Origin: Nannochloris sp. 'desiccata' | Lineage: Eukaryota > Chlorophyta > Trebouxiophyceae > Chlorellales > Chlorellaceae | Length of the DNA: 64,000 nt | Direction: 5' to 3' | Assembly (NCBI GenBank): GCA_019044685.2 | Contig: JAGTXX020000004.1 | Coordinates: forward strand, 496,001 to 560,000 | Shown here: positions 23,550-34,142 of the stretch, piece after piece | Layout: the number at the start of each line of letters is the position of its first letter | Numbering within the stretch: position 1 is the stretch's first letter | Notes under the pieces: generated by a model | The model's database searches: none | Told to the model about the DNA's origin: nothing | Seen by the model: only the letters and a program-made list of their open reading frames with translations | Made by a program: the position numbers and the translations under genes

Positions 23550-25372
23550 ATGTATCGTTTACCCCTGGAACGTCAAGGTATGTGTCGCGGGAGCACCGTG
23601 CTAGGTGGACTTGAAGCTGGGGGATCGAGCTTGGGAGAGCTTAATCCCCGCAGTTCCCCACCGAGGTTCTCTACATCGTCGTAAAATTGCTCTTCTATTT
23701 TTTCTGTACCTTTTGAGGGGCCATTGCACACAATTCGCCTTGAAAAGTATGGTGCCCCCTCGCATCGCTAGCATGTCTTTTTTTTTTTGTTGCTTTGGCG
23801 TTAAGCGCCCCAGTTATCTCTTGCTATGTTTTATATGGTTGATTGCGATGGTATTGCGCTACCGGGCGCTCTCTTTCGTGGCCCCGGCTTTGCAGCCGCC
23901 GCAGCTCCTCGCGTCTTTTGGGGCCAGGCCATGGGCTTTGCTGTTTATTTTTAAATGTTTGCTTTTTCTCTTCTCCGGATCTGGTAGATTGCATCTTTCT
24001 TTGTTTATTGAGCGCCTTTCAGTTGCAAAAGGTGGCCTTTGGTGCTCAGATCACTTTTGCTTCCATTGCCCTCGTGGTGGTGTGTGGTTTCTTGTAGCGT
24101 TCTCGTCCGTTGCTCTCCCAAAACCCTTATTCTATACACCAAATCTAACCTTGACTTGCTCCGATCTCCTTCTTTACAGGCACTGATATGGCAGAAACGA
24201 TCATGGAACATCACATCCAGTCCCTCGCTGCGTCCCCCTCTCTCGACCTCACCCAGGGAAGCTTGGGTGATTATGGCCTCGAATTCGACGATTCTGAATT
24301 TCCTTACGCTCCTGGAGTCATCAACGGCATTAAATGCTGCTCTAAGTGTGGAGCCACCAAGACGCCTCAATGGCGCGAGGGCCCCTTTGGCCCTAAAACT
24401 CTCTGCAACGCCTGCGGCGTAAAACGCACCCGTAAGCTCCGTGCTGAAGCTGATGGAACCAAACGCCGCAAAGTCACTGCTTCCCCTGCTGGAAAGACCT
24501 ATGTCAAAGCTCGCCCCGCTCCTGCCATATCCCAGCAGGATCAATATGATTCTTATGGAGACTATGTTGATGAGCCTCTCCCCCACCATCGTGAACACGT
24601 ATACTACCACCCTACTCCCTCTGCTTTACGTCGCCCTACCCGCCGTGCAGCAGAAGAAGCCGCCGTTAAAACCGCCCGCTATGCCCGCACGGGTGAATGG
24701 GCGGGTGCTGCGCCCGGTCTTTTTGCCCCTGTTCTCGGTGCTGCTTCCCCTGCTTCTTCCGAGGATTCCCTCCCCTCTTCTGATTGCCCTGAAGAAGTAT
24801 CCTGGACCCCGCTTGCAGCTGAAGCTGCTGCCCGTTCTGGACTCCCTGAAATGCCCTTGGATTGCTATGCTGCAGTCAACTTGATGACTATGAGCGTCCC
24901 CCGTTCTGAAGAGGACACTGCCTCTCCTTCTATTGCCAACCGCGCCGGTGCTGGTGTGGTTGGAGCCCCTGGCGCCTCTCCTGCTGCTCCCCCTCCTCCT
25001 GCTCCGTTGTCACGGGCAGATTTGGAAGCTACCTTGGCAAAGATGGATGGCCCTAATGGTGGAAAGCTTACAGCCGATGATCTTTCTCAATTGTACAAGT
25101 CTGTCCCGCCTGCAAAAGTAGTTGAGCTTATCCGATTAAATCAAGAATTGGATAACATCGTCAACGAAGCACAAGCTGCAAATGCTGCTGTCGCTGCCGT
25201 TGCTGCTGTTTTGGCTGCCAAGCAGGCTGCTGCGCTTAGAGCGAGGGAAGTCGCCGTGGCCGCTACAAAAAGGCTGAGGCGCTTTATGTTAGAGCTTGAT
25301 ACTCAATTTGGAGTTAATCACAAGACTTTGCCTCGTATCAGAACATCGCCCAAAAAGGCGACTTCTGTTTGA
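23550..25372 (+). CDS. GATA-type zinc-finger transcription factor
   Basis: A DNA-binding regulator with one GATA finger of the plant spacing C-X2-C-X18-C-X2-[20 protein letters not shown] then [13 protein letters not shown], at about nt 24336-24430, followed by a basic stretch (GTKRRK). The core protein is ATG 24188 to 25372, 394 aa. An upstream mini-exon fits as well: ATG at 23550, nine codons, strong donor AAG/GTATGT at 23578, acceptor at 24179. Its phase joins in frame ([16 protein letters not shown]...), giving 406 aa with a 602-nt intron. If not coding, this is still likely a 5' UTR intron. The C-terminal half has Pro/Ala-rich parts and an Ala-rich helix (about residues 300-375) that may mediate dimers. 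Targets are unknown. Confidence 0.85.
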
Positions 25373-26783
25373 ACTAGTTAGTTACGGCTTGAATTAGTTT
25401 CGTTGTTGTATTACTCTTTTGGCACGTCCTCCTCGTTTTCTGAGAAAGAAGGGGGGCGATTTTTTTTCAACTTTTCCCCCCCTACTTTTATGACACGAGA
25501 AGGAAGAAAATTTGATTTGAATGAATGATTGCATAGAGATTTTTCAAATTGAAGACCATAGATCTCTCTGTATTTGTTAACCTTTCTTTTCCTCCTTTCT
25601 TCCCGCTGTTCTTCTTTATTTTGACCACCTACCCATCCATGCATCGGTCTTTATTTTGGGAAAAGCGAACCAACTCGCTACCTGTCCCTTTTCTTTCTTC
25701 CTTTTTTTTAATTCTAATAGTTATAAAGAGGAAAACGTATATCCACTTCCGCTTCTCTAGTTCTTGATCAAATATATTACAATAATAAGTTTAGCAAGCC
25801 AGTAGGATTAATACAAACGCTTAGGTCCTTTCTTTTTATTCTTACTTTATCATTAAGTTAAAATTTCATGCCCCATCTAGGAAAAAGAACAAACTGGTAT
25901 TATTGCCTTTTCTTTCTTGGTTAATGGGAGCCTCTCTCTCTTTATAATTGCTGCTGTGGTTTTCATGAACTTTCCTTTGGCCGAAAGAAAAGGTCTTCTG
26001 ATGACGGTGGACAGTTTAAATTGAATCGGCTCCCTTTCTTCCCATTCACCCCTTTTGCTTTTTTTTTTTTTTAATTGTATATGATAGTACATTGCTTCTC
26101 CCTTTACAAATGATGATGGTGGTTCTTCTTCTTGATTTCTAGGTACTAAATCAATCGCAGTGCGTTTCATGTAGTAGTAGTACCCCAGAGTTATTATTTT
26201 CCTTCTTTCTTTATCTTTTCAAACACGACACCACTACACCCTGATACCTGCCTTTCTCCATCCAAATACGTAACCCTAGTTTCTTAGCTATATGTCCCGC
26301 TCCCCCCCTTGCTTTCTTATCTATTAGATGTTCTCTCTCATGATGACTTTAGCTCATTATCAAGCACCCCACCCTTCGTTTCTCTTAGTCGTTTCTCGTT
26401 GCTTTTTTCTTCTAATTAATCACCTCCATGATCAATTAAATTAGCTGTTTTAACCCGTTTTTCTACTTCTAGTAAGAGCAGGTTGCCCCCCATCTTTTTT
26501 TTCCTCCATCTGTTGTCTCACATTCTTTTTTGTTTTTCTATCGTTTTTTTCCTTTCTGGCAATTAATTACATTGCAATTTCTCTATTTACATTTCGATAT
26601 ATCTAATCTAATTATCTAAACACAGTCGTGTACGTTTGTGTATGTGTGTTAAGGCCTCTTGCTCTGGCCTTCTAATTGTAAACCGCCATCGATAAATAAG
26701 AGAACAAAACAGAAAGAACAAACAAACAATCAGCAGTCAGCTATTTCAAATAACGCTATTTTCGTATTAGATAATAATAAGTT
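25373..26783. other. 1.4-kb convergent intergenic region, pyrimidine-rich
   Basis: It lies between the stop codons of the GATA gene and ATP-citrate lyase A. The + strand is rich in T and CT runs throughout. It holds both 3' UTRs. I find no conserved coding frame, tRNA or snRNA in it. Confidence 0.6.
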
Positions 26784-28240
26784 CTAATTTCCATTAGTAT
26801 CGAAACTCTTCACGTATTCAATGCCCAGTTTACAAATTCCCGTCATTGATGCCTCAGGTCCGAACACTTCGATCGGAATTTGAAGCTCGTCTCCAAGAGC
26901 CTCCATCATTTTTAAGCCCTGTTTATAGTTAGGCCCACCACGACGGACAAAAAGACGCATTTTTGAGGCCTTGATGGCGTCAGCACGTTCTCGAATCGCT
27001 TGAATAATGCCTTTAAAAGTCGCCGCCACATCCGTGAAATTTGCAATCCCGCCACCGATAATCAACGCCCTGCCTCTGCCATCAGGATTTGCAGTAGCGC
27101 AATCAAGTAACGTCCTAGCAAATAGGTACGTTTCTTGTGTATTGGGTCCACCACTGTACTCTGCATAGTTGCCCAACTCTTGAGCAAGGCCCAAGTCTCC
27201 AACTGTGTCAGCGTAAATTACCGAAGCCCCGCCCCCAGCAACCATCGTCCAGACCCTTCCTTTCGGGTTTAGAATCGTTAATTTCAACGACGCGCCCGTT
27301 TGTTCATCCAAGGAGTGGACGTAGGCTTCTTGTGATGACATGGTACGGCCAAAAGGTAACGGAAATTCGATGTCGCCCCATTTTTTTGCGGATTTAAAAC
27401 TGGCAGTGTCATCCAACTCTCCACGGCAATCCAACGGGAACGGGGCACCCGCAGAGTCTAAAGTGAAAGGATTCATCTCAATTAGAGTAAAATCCAAGTC
27501 TTCAAAGACAGCAAAGGTTGCTTGAATGAATTTCTCAATAGCAGGCCTGATCTCCAGCTGTAAAGTAGATATTAAAGGGGCCAAGCGAGCGGCATCCGGA
27601 ATTGCTCCTGTAGGAATTTCAACACTTCTAACTCGGTCCCAGTTTTCTTCAATATCCATACCTCCATGATCTGAGAAGCTGAGTTTAATGCTAGTACGCT
27701 CTGTCTGTAAACAAAGGTAGTACTCTGTTGAATGTGGCACAAAGGGTTCGATGATAAAGGTGTCGATGTGGCCAACAATGCCATCCATGTCGACAATTTT
27801 ATTCATCCTGGCCTTGATGAAGGCTTCAGCGCCAATATAGTCGAGGTTGAGACCGACGAGATCGTGTTTGCCACGTTTGCCGAAGAGACAATCTGGTTTG
27901 ACGACAAGTTTGGTCTGTAAGAAGAGGAGGAGAAGAGGAAGATGGGTTGGTTGATAGGTGGGGGGGGTGGGGGGGGGAAGAGAAACGAGGCGGCGGGAAA
28001 CATGTTTTTGATTCATTTAAATTAAAAAAAGAGAGAATTTCTTCACAGTATGTATTAGAAGAAGATTATAGATCGTATACTAACCTGGGTGAGCCAGGGG
28101 TTTGCAGCAATGAGCTCTGCGAAGTTGGTGTTCTCTTTGACTTGAGCGACGTTAATTGGAAGTTGGAGGCCAGCCATGCGAGCAATGTGGGTCTTTAAAA
28201 GACGTTTACTGTCATACTCTCTGATCTTCTTGCGAGCCAT
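26784..28240 (-). CDS. ACLA: ATP-citrate lyase subunit A (plant-type split enzyme)
   Basis: Subunit A of cytosolic ATP-citrate lyase, which splits citrate into acetyl-CoA and oxaloacetate for lipid and isoprenoid synthesis. Exon 1 is 28240-28085 (52 codons); the intron is 28084-27915 (170 nt, with a G-rich run at 27961-27976); exon 2 is 27914-26784; the product is 428 aa. The start [16 protein letters not shown] is almost the same as in land plants. The ATP-grasp region continues with [52 protein letters not shown] and [13 protein letters not shown]. As the protein stops after the citrate-binding part, a separate ACLB gene must exist elsewhere. It is head-to-head with a GST gene, 655 bp away. 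Confidence 0.96.
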
Positions 28241-28895
28241 AGTAAATAACCAGTCTTAGCTGCGGGATTGGATGAGTGACGAATATAAAAATATGGAACG
28301 AAAGAGAGATCGTCGGAACGAAAATTAAATTAGAATCCGGTGCTAGCGATAAAAGTTTCAAGGCAGCACACGACAACAATGTCCTTGAACACGTAAATTG
28401 GATATATTTGCAGAGAAATTCAGCTGGATGCATGATTGTATTAACGAAGAGGGCTGACTTTGGTGTTGACCACGAGCATTTCCGAAAGAGGAGTGGTCAG
28501 TTGGATAAAAAGTAGAAGAAGAGGTAACGGAACCTAGGATTGTCTCCCTATATGCTTGTGAGACATAAGTTCAAGGATATGGATGCAGGGATGCGACAAA
28601 ACAGGCGCTCTCTTTGTCAAAATTTAGGTGGGTGGTGGCAGCGGTGGCGGTGACGGTTTTAAACAGAATGCTGAGGAAATGGCAAACAGTTGCCCATAGT
28701 CATCATCGTGATCAGAGCTGCTCCTCGTGTTATTGGCAACGTATAGATAGGTTGGTCTGGGAACAAAAAGTGTTTGAAATTTTAGACCTTAGGTGATGAT
28801 TATGTCATCTGAGCTGAGAGGCGCAGAGAACCTTCAGTTGATGTTCTTCAAGCTGGCACCCACCATTCTGGCAAAGTGTTTATAAACTCGCATTC
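28241..28895. promoter_or_regulatory. divergent intergenic region between ACLA and the GST gene
   Basis: 655 bp with the promoters of both neighbours. Short open frames on the + strand look like chance. No RNA gene seen. Confidence 0.45.
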
Positions 28896-29859
28896 ATGAA
28901 ATATGGTTGCTCATCTGCAACTAGAGTGCTGACCTCTTTGTCACGAAGCTTGCACCCCAGTCGCGTGCGTTCGATCACAACTTCGGCAACCAAAATGGCT
29001 CCTTCTCAACCCTCTATGATTCACTATGATTCTCAGACCTGCCCTTATGGTACGTATACGACCTCATTTACTAACGGCATTACCAGTTGACGGAGGCTGT
29101 TCAGTTGCAGTTTCAGTTTCACCTGCCAGTGCCCACATTTGCTTCCCGCTCACTCCCCTTGCCTCATTCTTTTTCTCTGCAGCCCAGCGTTCTTGGTTGA
29201 CTCTTGTGGAGAAGAACCTGCCCTTTGAGCTTCGCAAAGTCGATTTAAACAACAAAAGCGAAGATTTCCAGCAAGTTTATAAAACAATTTCTCCGGATCC
29301 CTCGGCCCCAGCCAAAGTTCCCATTTTACTCGATGGTTCAACCCATCTTATCGAATCTCAGATAATTGTGGAATATTTAGCAAGCAAATATCGTGATCAC
29401 GGTACTGATATCTTACCTTCTGACTCTGCCCAGCTCGCTAAAGCGAAGCTTTTCATCGAGACCTTCACAAACAACGTCACCTCGGCATTTTTTGCTTTGT
29501 TTAGGGCTGACACCGCTGAAGCAGTCGCTGCTGGCCGTGAAAAACTCGTTGCTGGTTTAAATGCGTTAGATGCATGCTTGCGTATGCATGGAAGTGAAGA
29601 AGGAGGTGCTTTCTTCCTAGGAGACCAATTTTCTCTTGCAGATGTATCTACGGTACCGTTCTTGCAGCGCCTGCTTGTTTGCTTACCGGTATACAGAGGG
29701 ATTGACGTATGGGAGCTGATGCGGGAGAATAAATTGGATAGGCTTGTGAAATGGGCTGAAGCTGTCCTGGAAAGGCCTAGTGCCAAGGAAACAAAACCTG
29801 ACGACGATGTGATAATTAGCTCGCTTAGAAAATTTGTCGTTGACATGAAAACTGAATAG
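28896..29859 (+). CDS. glutathione S-transferase, omega/lambda-like with catalytic cysteine, organelle-targeted
   Basis: A thiol-type GST that probably reduces mixed disulfides or dehydroascorbate-like substrates instead of conjugating glutathione. Exon 1 is 28896-29049, the intron is 29050-29182 (133 nt), exon 2 is 29183-29859; the product is 276 aa. Residues 1 to about 34 are rich in Arg and Ser with no acids, as in a mitochondrial or plastid targeting peptide, and an internal Met (KMAPSQP) could give a cytosolic form. The active site CPYAQRSWLTL is cut by the intron in the Ala codon. The cis-Pro region AKVPILLDG and the ESQIIVEYL glutathione site are intact. The C-terminal helical domain includes GDQFSLADVSTVPFLQR. 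Confidence 0.9.
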
Positions 29860-30363
29860 TAAGAATAGAAAAAAATGATAGATAATTACAGATCCACTCT
29901 TGGGTGATCCTTTCATACAATTGATGTTTTGTGTATACATGTATTTTCTTGTAAAATTAGAGCGTTTTTGAGTACAAAATATTGGTTTTAACATGTAAAG
30001 AGGCCGGTGGAGGAGTCGGGGGTGGTAGATAGTCAGAATCTGGTTGCTCGCCTAGCCCGCACCGATGCACCTTGCTAGAATGTTGGTACACCTGTGCAGA
30101 GCAGTTTCGTAGCTGAGAAATGACTAGAAAGTTGATATAAGAGAGCCCTTTCTAGTGAACTCTCGTGAAACGAAGGTTGCGTATCTAGACCCAAAGCCGC
30201 CAATTTTACCCTGGCTCGAAGCGAAATTTGTGTATTTAGCTTCCCTCCTCACACTAGAACTTTCTCTTTGGCCCAGGCATTTAAGGGCTTTCAATTGGAT
30301 ATCTTCACCCCAACCTACACTAGGTTGGTCATTCCATTTGGAAGAGCTCTGAATACCTATAAG
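29860..30363. other. intergenic region between GST and the RETICULATA-related gene
   Basis: 504 bp between two genes on the + strand: the 3' UTR of the GST gene (TTGTAA at about 29950 and ATGTAA at about 29994) and the promoter of the next gene. Nothing else recognised. Confidence 0.5.
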
Positions 30364-32193
30364 ATGCAAACTATTTCCCGAAGCATGCTTCAGGCCCCTT
30401 CAATGAGGCTAGCCACCCCCACTGGTGCTAGTTCTACCACATTAAATGCACAACGTAGAGTATACCTTGTCCCCGGGAGCTCACAGCTCATGGGTGCCGG
30501 CAAGAGTATCAAACTTGCGGGATCCCTATCCGGTGCTCACAGACAAGTGCACCAGGCAGTTTGCAGCTCTGGCGTTGCCCACCCTGGCGAGGTAAGACAC
30601 TTGGGCGTTTCGGTAGCGGTGGGTGCGGGAAATGCGCCTCTGTTCGGAGCGGTTGAGGCTGATTCGCGCATCTCACCTACCAGAACCCTCTCTATCGGCG
30701 TGAGCCCTCGGAGCGAGGCATTCCGGCGCCGTCGTAGCTATAAATTCCATAAGAACCTAACGCTTATTTTACTGGACCATTTGCAGGAACGTGAGGGTTC
30801 TAAGCCAATTCTGGCTCAATCATTATCCATCCCTACAACTGGCATGGCCAAGGGCCTTGGCTCTTCTGGCCGCGGTGCCACTATGGAGCGCTCAAAACTT
30901 AGTTTAAGACAAGAGCAGCGCTCTACTGCCCCCAAACTTGATGATGGCATGGGTGGTGGTGGTATCGGCAAGGGGATCTTCAACGGTGGTGGTGGCGGCG
31001 ATGATGGTGGCGATGACGACGATTATTTTAACGAATTTGGCGATGGTGACGGCGACGGCGACGGAGATGGATTTTTCCGCAAGGTGTTTGGCGAGCTTTA
31101 TGACGCCAAAGCTATCAATGCAGTTCTACAAGAATGGTATAAGACGATGGCTGATTTGCCTCTCATCTTACGCCAAGCTGCCCAGATGGGACTCTTCTCG
31201 TCTGCTGCCCTCGTCCGTTTCATGTCAATGGACGTGCGCCCCAATGTCACCCGTTTTGTTACCCGTTCTCTCCCTGCCCCTGTTTCCCGCGAAGTGGTTG
31301 GTCGTCTTATGGCCGACCCTGCCTTCATGCAGAAACTTGCGTTAGAGCAGATGATTACCATCTCTTGCTCAATTATCTATGAAGCCCGTGTTCGTGGAGA
31401 TAGATTCTGGAAAGAACTGGACCTTGTAGCGCTCAACACCCTCACCCTTGCTGCAGCAAATGCAGCCGTAGTCGGCTTGGTAGCACCCACCCGTGCGGCC
31501 CCAGCCCCTGCCCGCCACGAATGGCAAAACATGCTTGCAAAACTACCCAACAATGTATTTGAGAGCACTACGCCTCTTAAATCATACACAACAAATTCAC
31601 GTGTAGCTTCTCTTTTTGTGAAGAGCGCTGAGCTTTGTGGTGTTGGCATGCTTGCCGGTGCAGCTCAGTCCTTACTGGCTCAAGCTGCGGTTGCCGTTCG
31701 TCGTTCATCTGACCCTACATTTGAGCCTGCCATGCCTGTGCCTAGCGTTAAGCAAAGCGCATTGGGTCTGGGAGCCTCTCTTGGAATTTTCGCCAATGTC
31801 CGTTACCAGATGATTGCTGGCTTTGATAAATACTTATTTGACCATGCAAATTATCTTTGGAGCTATCTTACATTAAGTGGATTCTTACGGACAGCGAGTA
31901 CTTACATTGGAGATCAAACACGAGTTTATTTACAAGGTCTTCCTGCACCGGTGACAGCCCCGGCCACCCCTTCCGCAGCACAAAGGCAGCGATTGGAGAC
32001 ACAGCGGCGTCTTATTCAGGAGCGTTATATGCAATTTAGACAACAAACAGTAGCAGCATCAGGAGAAAGCGGTACAGCTACAGCAGCAGTTAAGAAAGGA
32101 AAGAAGAAGAGGAAAGGAAGTAAAAAAAGTGCCAGCAGCGGCATCTCTAGTGGATTTGAGATGGGCGTAGGTCCTGCTGTTGTAGCAGCATAA
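30364..32193 (+). CDS. RETICULATA-related (DUF3411) chloroplast envelope protein
   Basis: Plant and algal RETICULATA-related proteins sit in the chloroplast inner envelope and affect leaf development and metabolite supply. Exon 1 is 30364-30591, the likely intron is 30592-30786 (GTAAGA donor, T-rich tract and TTTGCAG acceptor), exon 2 is 30787-32193; the product is 544 aa. The first 75 residues are Ser/Ala/Arg-rich with few acids, fitting a transit peptide. A Gly/Asp-rich acidic stretch precedes the DUF3411 region (KVFGELYDAKAINAVLQEWY, MADPAFMQKLALEQ, LPNNVFE, SLGIFANVRYQ), with several hydrophobic helices. The intron is a multiple of three and has no stop codon, so a retained form would be 609 aa. 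The tail is very basic (KKGKKKRKGSKK). Confidence 0.88.
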   Translation: MQTISRSMLQAPSMRLATPTGASSTTLNAQRRVYLVPGSSQLMGAGKSIKLAGSLSGAHRQVHQAVCSSGVAHPGEVRHLGVSVAVGAGNAPLFGAVEADSRISPTRTLSIGVSPRSEAFRRRRSYKFHKNLTLILLDHLQEREGSKPILAQSLSIPTTGMAKGLGSSGRGATMERSKLSLRQEQRSTAPKLDDGMGGGGIGKGIFNGGGGGDDGGDDDDYFNEFGDGDGDGDGDGFFRKVFGELYDAKAINAVLQEWYKTMADLPLILRQAAQMGLFSSAALVRFMSMDVRPNVTRFVTRSLPAPVSREVVGRLMADPAFMQKLALEQMITISCSIIYEARVRGDRFWKELDLVALNTLTLAAANAAVVGLVAPTRAAPAPARHEWQNMLAKLPNNVFESTTPLKSYTTNSRVASLFVKSAELCGVGMLAGAAQSLLAQAAVAVRRSSDPTFEPAMPVPSVKQSALGLGASLGIFANVRYQMIAGFDKYLFDHANYLWSYLTLSGFLRTASTYIGDQTRVYLQGLPAPVTAPATPSAAQRQRLETQRRLIQERYMQFRQQTVAASGESGTATAAVKKGKKKRKGSKKSASSGISSGFEMGVGPAVVAA

Positions 32194-34142
32194 ATAAACA
32201 GATATATAGCACGTATGATAATAATGAGCTTGATTTTGTATTCTAGCTTCATTTATTACGTGTTTCATTTGTTTGTAGCAGCTACAGCAATAGGTATAGG
32301 CAGCAGATTTAATGATCTGTGCCCCCTATGAAAAATAATTCTACCCCCCGGTCGTCTCATTTTTTTCATCATATAGAGTATTGTCCTGTAGCATATTCAA
32401 AGTTCGTTTTACTACCCTTTTAGCGTTTCTCACTCAATTGGATCCCATTAACTTTTCTTCCCTTCTTTCTTTCATGCTCTGCTGCTGCTCCTACTATGGA
32501 GTTAATTCTCTTGACTTTCTTTTTCATTGGATCGTACCTTATCTTGAATATGATCCTCTTGTGCCATAATACTGTTGCCATACCCTTGCATGTATTCTCC
32601 TTTTCGCTTTGTTATAGAAGAATATACTTGGGTGTTGGTTGTCTTTCATTGCCGCTACTTACAACTGAATGATTCTGCTTTTTCTCTTTTGACCCCGACC
32701 CCGTCGAAAAGTTTTTATTATCTTGTCATATCTTCTCCTCTGTATATTGGCCGGGCCAACTTATATAGAGGTCCCTTAATATCTCACCCTTCATCCTCCT
32801 CACTTGATAATATATGGAAAATGAGAAATCTATTCTTTTTTCTGTTGTTTTCCGCTTTTTTCGGGGGCCGCTCTTCCTTTCAGAATTAAAAATCGCTGTC
32901 CTCCTTATATTTCATCAAAAATGCTGTTGCGTCAATAAGTTTATTTTCGCGGGTATTTTGTAATATACCTTCGTGCTGTAAGCAAAAAGAACCTCAATTA
33001 AATGACGTAGAAGTACTCATTGTGAAAATAATATGACGATATTATGACGAGTGGAACAAAGCCGCACCGCTGCTGAAATAGATTTTTATACTATTAAAGC
33101 GTTCTTTCGTGTAAATGAACTAGACGTAAACATCAAGCACACTATTACGAAGAAATACAAGCTCAGGAAGAAGAAGACAACAACGCCAACGACGACAAAC
33201 AGCAGGTGCCCAACCATGGAGATCATGCAAGATGGCGATGATGGCAATGTAGATTCTTTATAATCCCGTGGCCTTGATTTCTTTGAAGCCATGACGCGTT
33301 ACCGGACCCATATTACAGAAGAGTGCGTCGTTCCTGTTCCTGCCGCCAAGAAGGCTTTACAAAAACACATAGTTAAAAGCTCTGGGCTTCCCTTGTCAAT
33401 ATATGCACGACTAGTAATAAAATATTATCCAATCCGCACTGCGGCACGTTTTAAATCAACGAGCAGATATGGAGAAGCCTTGATACAACTATTATAGATT
33501 CACAGTATAAAAAAACTGCGACTTGATGTATATTAAAAATAGTGAATTTGAAGTAGACGGATTTTTTTACCGCCACCTCGCCTTTGGAAAAAGAAATACT
33601 CCCCACCTTCAAAAATGTAGTTGGCTAGCTTAATCGTGCTCAGTAATATTCATATTTGACGTGTAAGATAGCGAGCAGAAACTCAGCCCGGTTATTTAAG
33701 AAGCCAGGGTAATTTTTTATTGAAAGGGTGGCAAATTTTATTTAAAAAATTTGTGGGACACTAGGCTGGGAGGAGCCGGAAGTGATCTTGCGTGATAAGA
33801 CGCTCCGGCATCTACCCGACGTTTAGATCATTTTATGGATATCATATCTTCCTATCGTAATAATCACAGAAGGCTAATAAAGGCCAAGAGCGTCTGTGCA
33901 AGGGCTTTCAATATTTTTCAACGTTGTTAAACAAAAACGTTCGAACGAGGTGAGGGTAGTTAGAGGGGCACTGATGCCTTCTATCAAGCTTACATTGAGC
34001 ATAGATATGTATAGAGCTCATAGACTAACGCCAGGGCCTTGCTCCTTCGTTTTTGGACTCCAGGTTTGCCCTTAATAATAGTAATAGCGCTCAGCGAAGA
34101 ATAAAAATAGAACTACCATACAAAAGATCCAAGCTTCGTCTT
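32194..34142. other. 1.9-kb intergenic region holding one decayed gene fragment
   Basis: It follows the RETICULATA-related gene and precedes the SET-RRM gene. 32194-33000 is T/C-rich and looks like 3' UTR and spacer. A fragment similar to part of the SET-RRM gene lies at 33291-33400 (listed separately). An imperfect hairpin sits at about 33775-33808. No intact gene is visible. Confidence 0.5.
33291..33497 (+). pseudogene. fragment similar to the C-terminal part of the SET-RRM gene
   Basis: A 68-codon frame with ATG at 33291. Its first part, RYRTHITEECVVPVPAAKK, resembles RYCVHMARGTECVVPAAAAK in the gene 3.8 kb downstream, and the DNA around 33320-33352 matches the DNA around 37171-37200 at most positions. 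The rest of the frame shows no similarity. It looks like a remnant of a partial duplication. It could also be an exon of an unrecognised related gene. Confidence 0.35.

Noticed and set aside
23605..24186. 193-codon hydrophobic frame upstream of the GATA gene
   Set aside because: T-rich sequence gives Leu/Phe; it lies in the likely 5' intron and has no ATG start.
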